This document shows, one piece after another, positions 1 through 8,037 of a DNA stretch of 14,847 nucleotides. Position 1 is the first letter of the stretch. Each line of letters opens with the position of its first letter. The DNA is taken from positions 3,924 through 18,770 of the forward strand of contig MU069578.1 in NCBI GenBank assembly GCA_002284615.2, given 5' to 3'. The translations under genes and the position numbers were made by a program. The notes below the pieces were generated by a model. The model did no database searches and was not told where the DNA came from. It was given only the letters and a program-made list of their open reading frames with translations. Source of the DNA: Dunaliella salina (taxonomy: Eukaryota; Chlorophyta; Chlorophyceae; Chlamydomonadales; Dunaliellaceae).

Positions 1-80
1 ATTTTTGGCATTATCTAGGAAACCTTTCCCCCAACACCTCCGATTGACTCACGGGTTCACACTGCGAGAGCAACACTCAC

Positions 81-268
81 TCTGGGTCCTCAGCATCATG
101 CACGCCAGGGGTCCTGCAGTTGGGCTCCAAGCCCTCGACCTGCAGCTGGCCCAGGCACGCACACAGCGCACCACAGGCAGCAGAAGTGTCTGGGCGGTTA
201 GGGCGGCTGATCTTGCCCACGCCGCCTTCGCTGTCGATGGCAATGTGGGGGAAACTGAAGAAGACGTA
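81..268 (-). CDS. LCIB-family gene exon 8: PHIAID and ACGAL motifs
   Basis: It starts after TTACAG with YVFFSFPHIAID, then GGVGKISRPNRP, then the AACGAL motif with the second expected zinc-ligand Cys. The last coded residues are acidic (DAEDP), as at this point in the family, before donor GTGAGT at 80. The C-terminal helices must lie beyond position 1. Confidence 0.85.
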
Positions 269-2817
269 CTGTAAAATAAAGGCAGGGACAATACCAGGAT
301 TGAGTATGGTGAAAGGTAACGGCTATGCCTTAACACATTATGGAAGTGGAAAAGCATAAATTCTGTGGCAGTTTGGTAAAAGTTGAAGGGCATGCTTCTT
401 TATCCCATGAAAATATGGAAAAAAGGAATGAACTCTTGAATGGAATGCTGCAAGCACAACATTCCCCTGCTCACCTGCTCCTTGCCGCCCAGCACAGGAG
501 AGTGGCTCAGACCAGCCTTGATGCCAATGACGCCACAGGTTAGCACACCTCCCAGGCCATGGGTGGAGAAGCAAGAGCCAAACACACTCTGCAGGAGAGA
601 AAGTCACATTTGAGTGGTACATAAATAAATGTGGGCAGAGCCCCAGATGTCTCTCAGAAGACAACAGCACAAAACGCACATGCACATAACATCCCAAAAC
701 AACTTTTTTACTTTAGTTTTGCCTGATGAATGCAGACACTCAAACGGGCCATTGTTAATCGCAAAATCTAATGGGCTTGTTTCACCAAATCATGTTTTGA
801 GTATGAAGAAAACAGAGACCCCAGAGCCAAAGAGTTTTTGACAGCTGGAATGCTTTCGGGAGCCCCCGCCATTAGCTCCCCAACTGGGAGGTGTCAGCTG
901 CACAACCAGGGTAAAGTTAAAGATGTACAACACTTTCCTGTCAGTGCGCTTGGCTCAATACCTCCTCTGCCTTAAGGTGTCCTGGAGTTAATTTTCTGTG
1001 ATCATGGACAAGAGGGACTGCCTTTGGGGGTCCTAAGAGTTTCCTGTAGACATATTCATGACACATCTTAGAACAAGACAAGTAGAACACAACCACAGAA
1101 GCACATAGTCATGGTAGATGGTTCAGGATGGGTAAAGAGGGTCTGAAATTTGGCAGTAACACCTGTAAAGGGCGCTGAGAGCGCTTTTCCTAGCCTAGCC
1201 TAGCCTAGCCTACCCTACCCTACCCCACCCCACACTTCACTTTCCCTACCCTAGCCCGCACTCCAAACCTCCAGCCCTTTACTACACACTTTCTCCCACC
1301 TTTCTTGCCACTCCTGCACTGTGCACACAATCTAGGTCCTCATCTGTTGTCCATCGACAAGCCGATCAGCCAGAGACCCAGAGCTGAAAGTCACAGCCTC
1401 GCGTAACCATCATCATCATCATTACCTCAATCTTGTCTTCAAGGATCATGCAAGACTCATCACGGCACCTGTAAACAGCAGAGATAAGTGATGCAGCACA
1501 TGGGCAGTGGAACATTACCTGTGCCAATTGAGGGAAGGCCAAGCAAGCAAGCAGCCACAGGAGCTTTGAGCAAGCTAGCACCAAAACTTTTGGCAAAAGC
1601 CTGTGAGGCACCTTGTAGTTATTAAGTGACATCAGGGCATATGGCGACGCATGAGGACATAAGGATTGACGAGGTCAGCGATTTTTACACTCACAGGTTG
1701 CTCATGGCGATCGTGTTGTTGCCTGAAAATGTGCGGTGAGACAGGAGGAAGATGGAGTTGAATGAGTGTTAAGGATCAGGATGCTGTCAGGGAAATCGAA
1801 GCATTTACCAAACAGGAAATTAGAAGGAAGGATGTCAGCTTTCAACGGTTGCAAAATTCAATTTTGGGATTCAATTCCTTCATGGTTAGTACCTTGCGCA
1901 AAGATTTGCACCCTGCCTCATCGCGATACCCCCTGTAACTCACCAGTGAAGCCCTTACTTGCCAGAGCCATTTCAACACGATTCATGAAGTCACTGCAGG
2001 TAGAGGGAAGGAAGGAATGCACCGTTGTAAGGAGGGGAGAAGGCCCTGGAAAGGACGGAAACAAGAGAAAGTCCTTAAAGTAGCAAGCTCCCCTCGTCAG
2101 AGCATGGCATGAAGACTTGAAGGTCACAGAAGCTGCACAGGGCCAAATTGTAATTAACTGATAACAGCAGCAACAACAACAATGAGAATGATGATAATAA
2201 TAATGATAATAATGATAGTAATATAAAATAATAATAATAAGAATAATAATGATAACAATAGTAATAATAATAAATATAGATATAATAATACTATTGAATA
2301 ATAATAATAATCAGAGGGTGACAAGCCACTGATACTTCTTTGTAGCCTAAGAAAAAACTGCATTGAGTTGCCAAGTGCCTTAGTAAGTGTTCATGCTTTA
2401 CCGAGTGTGCAAGTGCCACAAGGATGACACTTCTTCCTTGCCTCTACGACTCTGTGTTCTGATGCTGAGATCTTTTGGCCTTGCTGATTCTTACCTGCTC
2501 TCGCTGCATCAGGGGTCATGGCAAAGATGCTCCGGTATTTTTTACTATGCTTCATTAAAATTTTCGAAAGCAAATCTATAAAATCATGAGTGCACGAGGT
2601 GCAACCGGGGTCAAGTGTCACATTTGCTGTGGCACTTGTGAGGTTACAGAGGGCCTCGTCACGGTTACAAGGTCCATTAATGTTGAGGAATCTCCAGTGA
2701 ACGAACCCCTGGATACTCTCTTTAGAGCCAAGCCCGCCGCAGTGCTGTGCTGCTTTGATGCCCTGTTTCTTGGCTACTTTGCCAACTGGCAGTGGCTTGT
2801 AATATAATGATAGTAAT

Positions 2818-2853
<36 letters not shown>

Positions 2854-4881
2854 AATACTAATGATATATTCATAACAACAACAACAATAATAATAATGAT
2901 AATAATAATAATGATAATGATAATAATAATTATACCATGCTGACGCTACTATCTTGCATCGCCACTATCTTGCGAGGTACCCAAAATAATTTGATATTTT
3001 TTTGTGACTTTTGAGAGTTGTGAGGGGGGTCCAAAAGTCAGCAAAATTTGCGAACACCAACAAATGTCCAGCAACAAACGGCGCTCAGGCCTGGTTCTAT
3101 GCCTTTCCCAAAGCTGCTTGCAACCCCTCAGTCTGCGTCCACCCACGCTTGCGGCCACCCCTGCCCCTGCCACTGGCCAGCCTGCTTCCTTGTGCCAGAG
3201 CCCCTTCCCCTGATGATGATGATGATACATGCAGCTTTAAGCCGTGGGGGGCGCGTCTGCTGCCCCTTGGGCGCATGTGGTTCCATTTCTGCGCTAGAAA
3301 GACCACAATTAGAACATGCACATCTTGCGGGGCCTTAAAAGAAGGTCATTTCTAGCGACGCTGGAATCTTGCATGGGGCGCTAACAGTTAATTGATTACT
3401 CGCAAGATACCCAGAGTCGGCACGGTAATAATGATGATAACTATAATAATAAAATAGTGAATATGATAATACTGTACAGAATTTGTATCACCCCGCAAAA
3501 ATAATGTTTTTGAGGGGTGCGGAATGACTGCGGGACGACCTAACAAAAATTATTTTAGAGGCTGCGGGAAAGCGGGGGGATTGAAAAAAAATATATTTTT
3601 GGTTTAGAGGGCGAAAGGGGGCTAATTGCCCCTGCGGAAGCATGTGGGATGTAACAATCAATATACAAGGCCTTCGAATGCCTTGTTTTACGTCCCGGGC
3701 AATGCCTTTTCGCCGTGCATGTTACACGGGAAACCCAAAAATAAATATTGAGAGTAGTCGGGATTACTACGGAATTCAAAAAATACATACATGTTTAGAG
3801 GGGTGCGGAATGATCAAAATTCTGTACGGTAAATGTTATTATACAACTTTATTTGTCAATCTAGCCCATCATCAGTCATGCCAAGAAGCACAAGGGCTCG
3901 AGAGGTCAAGGGTCATCCATGTCATAGGCACAGCCAGCACAAATGGCTTACATGAAAATAAAGGTTTCGCACACGTTTTTTGAACCTCATCCAAAAAGCA
4001 CTACCAGGAGTGCACAATCTGGGGTACATTAGCAGCAGGTCTCTCTGGTGGCGCTTTCCAGTCCACCTTCACGTTTCACAACTGTACTTTTTCTTTGTCA
4101 CCATTCTCTGAATAATGAAGCTACCTTCACTAAGCACACTCACTCGACAGCCAGAGCGGATGGGAAGTGCTTCCTGACGTCCTTGGTTCTCTGATTGATG
4201 GACAGCACACCAGGTGCAGGCTGTTCAGATGCAGGCGCAGGACTCGTCATGCTCTGCCCCATTTTCTGCAAGCATCAAGGAAGTAGCATGCAAGGGCACT
4301 CGCATTCTGACTTCTCTAAGGAATTCGATCAAGACTATGTTTTTCCCTCATGGGCGCATGCAAACTCTTTCTGAGTTGTCTAAGTATTGGTGCATGACGT
4401 GACGAAAAAAAGTTTGGTGCCTACCTCCATCGCCTCGGTCAGCTGTTGCACGCGTGCTTCAAGGGCAGCTATGTCTGTGCTTGAGCTCTTCCTACAATTC
4501 AGCATGAGCATGTAAGTCAGAGGAAGCGGTGTGCAGAAGGGGGAGCACTCGTGAGAAAGATACTCCTTAGATAGTAGTAGAAAGTTACTGCCCACGGGTC
4601 AACATGCCAGCACACCATCAAAACGAAGGTCGGGGAGTCAATCACCTTCTCTGATATTTCCTTCTTGTAGGCTTGCCGTTGCCATTGCCGTTGCTATTGC
4701 TGGGCGGTTCTTGCTTTGCAGGAGGATTTGGCTTTTGCAACTGCGGAGATGATGGAGCTGCCTGGACGCGCACATCGAACTTGCGCGTAGTGCCCGTGCA
4801 GCAGGGGCATCCAGGAGCGTGAATAACACTGCTTGTGGCTTTCGCACCGATACCGCTGCTGGAAAACGCTTTGAGGAGCAT
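81..4881 (-). CDS. LCIB/LCIC-family chloroplast beta-carbonic-anhydrase-like protein (partial, 8 exons, 3' end outside window)
   Basis: Coding exons in transcription order are 4881-4646, 4491-4425, 4265-4144, 1993-1944, 1722-1695, 1468-1426, 588-475 and 268-81. Every junction is GT-AG and every phase matches, giving 282 codons. Residues 1-40 look like a transit peptide (VRVQA cleavage-like motif), 41-101 form a Pro/Asn/Gly-rich then helical linker, and the LCIB domain starts near residue 130 (VRKHFPSAL). Family hallmarks follow: CRDE (C169, D171), the Gly-rich HGLGG stretch, SHSP (H211), FPHIAID, and AACGAL (C252). From family knowledge, LCIB proteins bind zinc through Cys-His-Cys in a beta-CA-like fold and act in the stroma or around the pyrenoid in the CO2-concentrating mechanism. 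The three ligands are my inference from motif position. Whether it is active cannot be told, since some LCIB paralogues are inactive as purified. Exon 8 ends at GTGAGT; without splicing there, translation would stop two codons later, which seems too short for the family. Confidence 0.87.
475..588 (-). CDS. LCIB-family gene exon 7: Gly-rich loop and zinc-ligand His
   Basis: These 38 whole codons lie between CTGCAG and GTGAGC. They hold STHGLGG, CGVIGIKAGLSHSPV and a closing GGKEQ. The SHSP His is the expected zinc ligand. A start two bases further in (a second AG) would break the frame. Confidence 0.87.
1189..1236. repeat. CCTAG / CCTAC pentanucleotide microsatellite in intron 6
   Basis: About five CCTAG units grade into CCTAC and CCCAC units. 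They lie inside the 837-base intron between exons 6 and 7; I see nothing else in that intron. Confidence 0.85.
1426..1468 (-). CDS. LCIB-family gene exon 6: CRDE motif
   Basis: This 43-base exon lies between TTTACAG and GTAATG and encodes CRDESCMILEDKIE. The Cys and Asp sit where beta-type carbonic anhydrases carry a zinc-ligand Cys and the catalytic Asp (C-x-D). It ends in phase 0. A CAT/ATG microsatellite starts right after the donor. Confidence 0.85.
1695..1722 (-). CDS. LCIB-family gene exon 5 (28-base microexon)
   Basis: It lies between TTTTCAG and GTGAGT and encodes NNTIAMSN, with a split Gly codon at its left junction and a split Leu at its right. It forms the strand that runs into the CRDE motif. 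Phase matches on both sides are what support so short an exon. Confidence 0.8.
1944..1993 (-). CDS. LCIB-family gene exon 4
   Basis: This is a 50-base exon between CCTGCAG and GTGAGT. It reads DFMNRVEMALASKGFT, matching the family's N-terminal helix, and continues in frame from exon 3 across the 2150-base intron. Confidence 0.83.
2153..2320. repeat. AAT/AAC-rich microsatellite (intron 3, block 1)
   Basis: This is an imperfect run of AAC, AAT and GAT triplets immediately left of a TIR-flanked element. Confidence 0.85.
2321..2800. mobile_element. Non-autonomous TIR element 1 (MITE-like) in intron 3
   Basis: Its ends are a perfect 11-base inverted repeat (ACAAGCCACTG at 2321-2331, CAGTGGCTTGT at 2790-2800). 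Looser inverted similarity continues inwards (GTAGCC then AAGAAA at both ends). Both flanks are AAT/AAC microsatellite, so no target duplication can be defined. A long minus-strand open frame inside (down to about 2495) includes Cys-rich stretches, but I do not recognise a transposase in it. The type is inferred from structure only. Confidence 0.6.
2801..2932. repeat. AAC/AAT microsatellite (intron 3, block 2)
   Basis: About ten AAC triplets, then AAT and GAT triplets, fill the space between TIR elements 1 and 2. Confidence 0.9.
2935..3425. mobile_element. Non-autonomous TIR element 2, TA target duplication (mariner-like MITE)
   Basis: The left end CCATGCTGACGCT...TATCTTGC matches the complement of the right end, CCGTGCCGACTCT...TATCTTGC, over about 24 bases with several mismatches and one gap. 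A subterminal perfect inverted repeat, TATCTTGCGAG/CTCGCAAGATA, supports this. TA lies directly outside both ends (2933-2934, 3426-3427), as in Tc1/mariner-type insertions. The GC-rich interior shows no transposase. Confidence 0.65.
3426..3471. repeat. AAT/GAT microsatellite remnant (intron 3, block 3)
   Basis: A short imperfect run of AAT, GAT and ATA triplets separates elements 2 and 3 and probably continues block 2, interrupted by element 2. Confidence 0.7.
3472..3829. mobile_element. Non-autonomous TIR element 3, TA target duplication (mariner-like MITE)
   Basis: The left end CTGTACAGAATTTGTATCA and the complement of the right end, CCGTACAGAATTTTGATCA, match at 16 of 19 positions. TA flanks both ends (3470-3471, 3830-3831). 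A subterminal GAGGGGTGCGGAATGA occurs near both ends in the same orientation (about 3514 and 3798). The 358-base interior has no credible transposase frame, so it would need an enzyme from elsewhere. Confidence 0.75.
4144..4265 (-). CDS. LCIB-family gene exon 3: linker and start of LCIB domain
   Basis: It starts in phase 0 after CTTGCAG. A Pro/Ala-rich linker leads to KDVRKHFPSALAV, the typical opening of the LCIB domain. It ends with GA at donor GTGAGT, and exon 4 supplies the third base of an Asp codon. Confidence 0.83.
4425..4491 (-). CDS. LCIB-family gene exon 2
   Basis: The acceptor is TTGTAG and the donor is GTAGGC. The exon completes the split Arg codon 79, then encodes 22 residues including ALEARVQQLTEAME, a short amphipathic helix or coiled coil before the domain. 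Confidence 0.8.
4646..4881 (-). CDS. LCIB-family gene exon 1: chloroplast transit peptide
   Basis: The first ATG of this frame with a good context (CACC before it, A at -3) is at 4881-4879 and opens MLLKAFSSSG, rich in Ser, Ala and Lys and poor in acidic residues. VRVQA-A at residues 36-41 resembles stromal processing sites of green algae. A Pro/Gln/Asn/Gly-rich spacer follows. The exon ends with two bases of an Arg codon at donor GTGATT. The frame stays open upstream to an ATG at 4986, so a longer N-terminus is possible but less transit-like. Confidence 0.8.
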
Positions 4882-4990
4882 GGTGCTTTTCGATGAAGGG
4901 GGTGATGGGAGAGCTGTGAAACTATGCTTTATTACTGATATGCTGAGGAGGAGCTGATTCGCTCTAACTGTGCATAACCCTAACATTTAT
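4882..4990 (-). promoter_or_regulatory. Probable 5' leader of the LCIB-family gene
   Basis: The sequence before the chosen ATG is pyrimidine-rich near the start codon and ends in AAAAGCACC, a favourable initiation context. I see no convincing TATA box and cannot place the transcription start. Confidence 0.35.
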
Positions 4991-5287
4991 CCAGCCGTTA
5001 GAGGTTCCACAGCAGGAGGGCAGTCCTGTTCCCTTTCAGAATGGAAAAATAATGACTCGAACTTAATTCCATCTTGTCATGTCTCGGGACTGCACAGCTG
5101 TGAGTATGTGACTGGAATGAATATGGCCGCTGATCTGAGGGGGCTTACCTGCAGGGAAAAATGTGAAATAAAGCTATAGATCAGATAAGGCTGTACATGT
5201 CCAAACCCCACTGCAGCAGCTGTAGCAAGAGTTTTTGGTAGTGATAGGAGTCTGTGAACAATCATCAGCTTCAGGTTTGTCAACTTG

Positions 5288-5322
5288 TTGGACTTCAAGT
5301 TGAACTTCAAGTTGAACTTCAG
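5288..5322. repeat. Short tandem repeat of a 12-base unit
   Basis: About three copies of a TTGAACTTCAAG-type unit. The unit is itself nearly palindromic (GAACTTCAAGTTC). Confidence 0.75.
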
Positions 5323-5403
5323 GCTTTGCCACATTCACTTTTCTGCCAAATCAATCAAACCTTCCCTTCCTGATTCCAGTAATGCCAGCAACATGGCAAG
5401 TGA

Positions 5404-5459
5404 GGAGCATAGATTTTACAATTGTAATAATTGGAGCATAGAGTTTACAATTGTAAAAA
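5404..5459. repeat. Duplicated 27-base motif with TTACAATTGTAA palindrome
   Basis: Two direct copies (5404-5430, 5433-5459) start GGAGCATAGA and differ at about two positions. Each contains the perfect 12-base palindrome TTACAATTGTAA. They lie about 530 bases upstream of the LCIB-family start codon. A role as a paired protein-binding site is inference only. Confidence 0.8.
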
Positions 5460-6296
5460 TGTTTGCAAGCATTATTGAAATATGAATGTGAATGTTGCAC
5501 TCATTAAATTTGACCGCTGCTTGCTAATGTAATACAAAAGAAAGGAAAAAAATTACGCAAGTCAGAGGCCCGAGCCAGAGGCTTGCACATGCTAACAGGT
5601 TGCTTGCTGGCGTCGAGATCCTTACATATTGAACATCTTATAAGTTGAAAGCTGATTGGAACTTCATTGTCGAATGTGCATTTCCAAGCTTCATACCTTT
5701 TTGGTTGCTTTTTTACGGTTTAGCTTAGCAGGGCAGCAGGCTTTGGCCCGGGGAGTGGTGCCCCACCAATTCAGCCTGGTGCCCAAGAGAACAAATGGCA
5801 CAGGAGCTGTCCCGGAAGTTGGCACGTTGGAGATTGTGCTCGGAGTTGGAGTGGTCTCAGTTCGGGTCTGCACAACTGCATGCTCACCTCCTGGCTACAG
5901 TTGGCCCCTGTGTAAGAGGGGTGTGCTTGCTGAGATGCTGGATAGCTCCTTAGAGGCTAATGATCGAGTCTCGTGTTTGCTGGACAGCGCCACTTGACAG
6001 TGATGCCAAGTATGTCCTAGGTGGAGGCCAACTTGCTGGAGATCTTCTGTGCTTCTTTGTTCCTTCAAGAGAATGTTGGTCTGACTTGTTTGGACTCACT
6101 CTCATTTTCAGCGCTGACTGTGGATCTTTCCTTCATGCAACCTGGCCCAGCGTAGGCTATCTTTCTTTCTTTTTTTCTAGCTTAGCAGTCATGCGTTTTG
6201 GCAAATGGCTTCTTCTGTAAACCCATACGGTGTCTGGAAAATTAGCAACAGAAAACATCAATGTTGCAATGGTAGGACTGCTGGAGTGAAAAGAAA

Positions 6297-6676
6297 ACCC
6301 ACCTGCTCCCCACTGACTTCTTTCTTCTGCTTTCATTTGGTAAAGAGGATACATGGTGCCTCGGCCCTAGGTATCCCCTTTTCCTTGATTGATGTGGGGA
6401 GTGTTTTCACTGCCTGAGTAGTTTTTCTTTTCTTTTCTTTTTTCTTTTTTTACTTTTCTTTTCTTTTTCTTCTTTCCTTTTCTTTTCTTTTTTTTTCTTT
6501 CCTTTTCTTTTCTTTCATTTTCTTTTCTTTTCTCTTCTTTCCTGTTCTTTCCTGTTCTTTTTCTTTTTTTTTCTTTCCTTTTCTTTTCTTTTCCTTTCTT
6601 TTCTTTTCTTTTCTTTTCTTTCTTTTCATTTGTTTTGTTTTGTTTTGTTTTCTTTTCTTTTCCTTTCTTTTCTTTT
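6297..6676 (+). mobile_element. 3' end of non-LTR retrotransposon, family B copy 1, with expanded tail
   Basis: From CCCACCTGCTCC onwards the sequence matches the same region of copies 2 and 3 (7449 and 10577 onwards): stop codon, 3' UTR with GGCCCTAGGTAT and TTGATGTGGGGAGTG, then CACTGCCTGAGTAG. It then runs into a long TTTTC-rich tail. No coding sequence beyond the last few codons remains, as expected of a heavily 5'-truncated insertion. Confidence 0.75.
6422..6676 (+). repeat. Long polypyrimidine TTTTC-type tract
   Basis: About 255 bases are almost all T and C, mainly TTTTC/TTTC units with a few A or G interruptions. It begins exactly where the family B 3' end stops, so it is best explained as an expanded retrotransposon tail. 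The Lys/Glu-rich minus-strand frame across it is an artefact of the repeat. Confidence 0.9.
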
Positions 6677-6735
6677 GAAAAGAAAAAGAAAAGTCTTCGC
6701 AAGCCGGAGGCCGCGTGCATGAAGGGAAGGAGTGC
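6677..6735 (-). mobile_element. Short 3'-end fragment of family A retrotransposon
   Basis: Read on the minus strand, this matches the 3' end of the large copy at 7891-7950: TGCACGCGGCCT, then GGCTTGCG-AGAC, then a TTTTC tail. It meets the family B tail tail-to-tail at 6676/6677. Confidence 0.65.
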
Positions 6736-7035
6736 TTAGGACTCAGACTGTCCCTTGCATTCTTTTACCCAGACAGGTCTTGCCTCCATGGATATTTGCT
6801 CGATTGTCTTGCTTTACAGGACCTCCGGATTCCTGATCACTCCACAAATAGAATAGAACCCTCCCTAAATACATTTTCCCTCGTTTCCCTGACAAAGAAA
6901 GGCTCACTTCTATCCGCCCTGATGCAATATTAGTTGTACCCATGAAAGAATTGCCAAGGACCAATACCCAGTAACAATTGAAAAGTGCCGAGGTGCGAGG
7001 AGGAAACAGGGAGCACTCAGCACCAGTCACAGCCA
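6736..7035. other. Unassigned spacer between retrotransposon fragments
   Basis: I see no gene, repeat or element similarity here. Confidence 0.5.
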
Positions 7036-7560
7036 CTCCACCTACTTCCAAGGTCCGTCACCCTAGTCAGCTCCTCCCAGACCAGAGGCACATCCATCTT
7101 GTGGGAGTCAAATAACTGTGAAGACGCCCAGCCCAGAGTCAGCTAGAGGCCTCCAAGCAGCAGCACCGCGATTTGTGTCGCCATCTTTCAAGGGCCTCTG
7201 CTCAAGTCAACCTTCACATTCTTCTGTAAGGTGTGGGTGGAGTCGTCTACACCCCCCACACTTTGGAGCCACTAGAAGAGCTTGGTCTTGACACGTAAAA
7301 AGCCACCAAGCTTGCTCTGAAACTTCATGCTCGCTCTGTCCAGGATGCTTAAAAATTTGCTAGAACCAGACGAGCTCTGGAGAAGACTTCTTTCAACTCT
7401 CATCAACGAGGTCAGGCACGGGCTACTGCCAGTAGCCCTCCTGACCCTCACTGACTTCTTTCCTCATTTTCTCTTGGTGAAGGGGATATACAGTGCCTTG
7501 GCCCTAGGTATTCTCTTTTCCTTAATTGATGTGGGGAGTGTTTTCACTGCCTGCGTAGCC
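7036..7560 (+). mobile_element. Non-LTR retrotransposon, family B copy 2: decayed C-terminal domain and 3' UTR
   Basis: It is co-linear with copy 3 (10180-10700). Reading with frame as in copy 3, one sees HPSQLLPDQRHIHLV, QLEASKQQHRDLCRHL, GVGG..YT, a closing PPDPH-stop near 7460, then the shared 3' UTR ending CACTGCCTGCGTAG at 7554. At least four stop codons interrupt the frame, and the Glu of the EVK motif is Gly here, so it is a pseudogene. No TTTTC tail is left. Confidence 0.75.
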
Positions 7561-7890
7561 TATAATGTGGATGAAAAAAAAAAGGAAAACAGTTTTCCCT
7601 TCTTTTTTATCCACATTGTGCCAACTGAAAATACCTGGCCCGGGCTCACATTGAAAGGATATGGACCTGAGGTCGTAGATACGCTTCCGATAATCTGCAT
7701 GGTGTGACGTGTAAATGCACCAAAGAAGGAATGGGTGGTCCAGCCACTAGATTCCTCTTGCAGCTAGGTAAGCATGCGTCTTTCCTCAGACTGATTTGTA
7801 GAGGGAGTGATGACTTGTTCCTTTTGCTGTCTCCTTATCTTTCCTCATTGCACTATCTGACTTGGAGCGGAGTTTGTCTAAGGATGCAGC
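7561..7890. other. Unassigned spacer
   Basis: No gene or repeat was recognised. Open frames here lack splice signals or motifs. Confidence 0.45.
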
Positions 7891-8037
7891 TCAAGAAAAG
7901 AAAAGACAAGAAAAGTCTACGCAAGCCAAAGGCCGCGTGCATAAAGGGAAGAGCCCCTAACAAAAGTTAGAGGCCTCATTAGGAGGCCCTCCACCTAAAC
8001 TAGACAAAACTAGCCTAGGAGAGAGCAAGAGACAGAA

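Larger units (their letters stand above)
4991..6296. other. 5' flank of the LCIB-family gene; no gene recognised
   Basis: No exon chain with good splice sites or recognisable protein motif was found on either strand. The stretch holds two small repeats (5288-5322, 5404-5459). A minus-strand frame at 5691-5873 ending in a basic tail (KLNRKKATKKV) could be a repeat-element end but cannot be assigned. Confidence 0.5.

Noticed and set aside
77..82. Stop codon directly after exon 8 as the real end of the LCIB-family protein
   Set aside because: A consensus donor GTGAGT overlaps it, and the family has further C-terminal helices after this point; not fully excluded.
49..393. Ser-rich open frame on the minus strand across exon 8
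   Set aside because: It is a shifted frame over exon 8; the frame with PHIAID and ACGAL is the coding one.
2154..2363. Leu/Ile/Tyr-rich open frame resembling membrane segments
   Set aside because: It is the translation of an AAT microsatellite.
2046..2795. An alternative upstream exon (ending at 2495) joined to an extended exon 4 starting at 2045
   Set aside because: Its phase also fits, but the segment lies inside TIR element 1. Joining exon 3 (4144) to 1993 instead gives the expected family sequence VRKHFPSALAVDDFMNRV without extra residues.
4970..4990. Telomere-like TAACCCTAACAT near the LCIB-family 5' leader
   Set aside because: Only about one and a half units; no array.
6367..6720. 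Lys/Glu-rich open frame on the minus strand
   Set aside because: It is the translation of a TTTTC-type simple repeat, not a gene.
7327..7707. 126-residue plus-strand open frame
   Set aside because: It lies over the end and 3' UTR of family B copy 2 in a non-coding frame.
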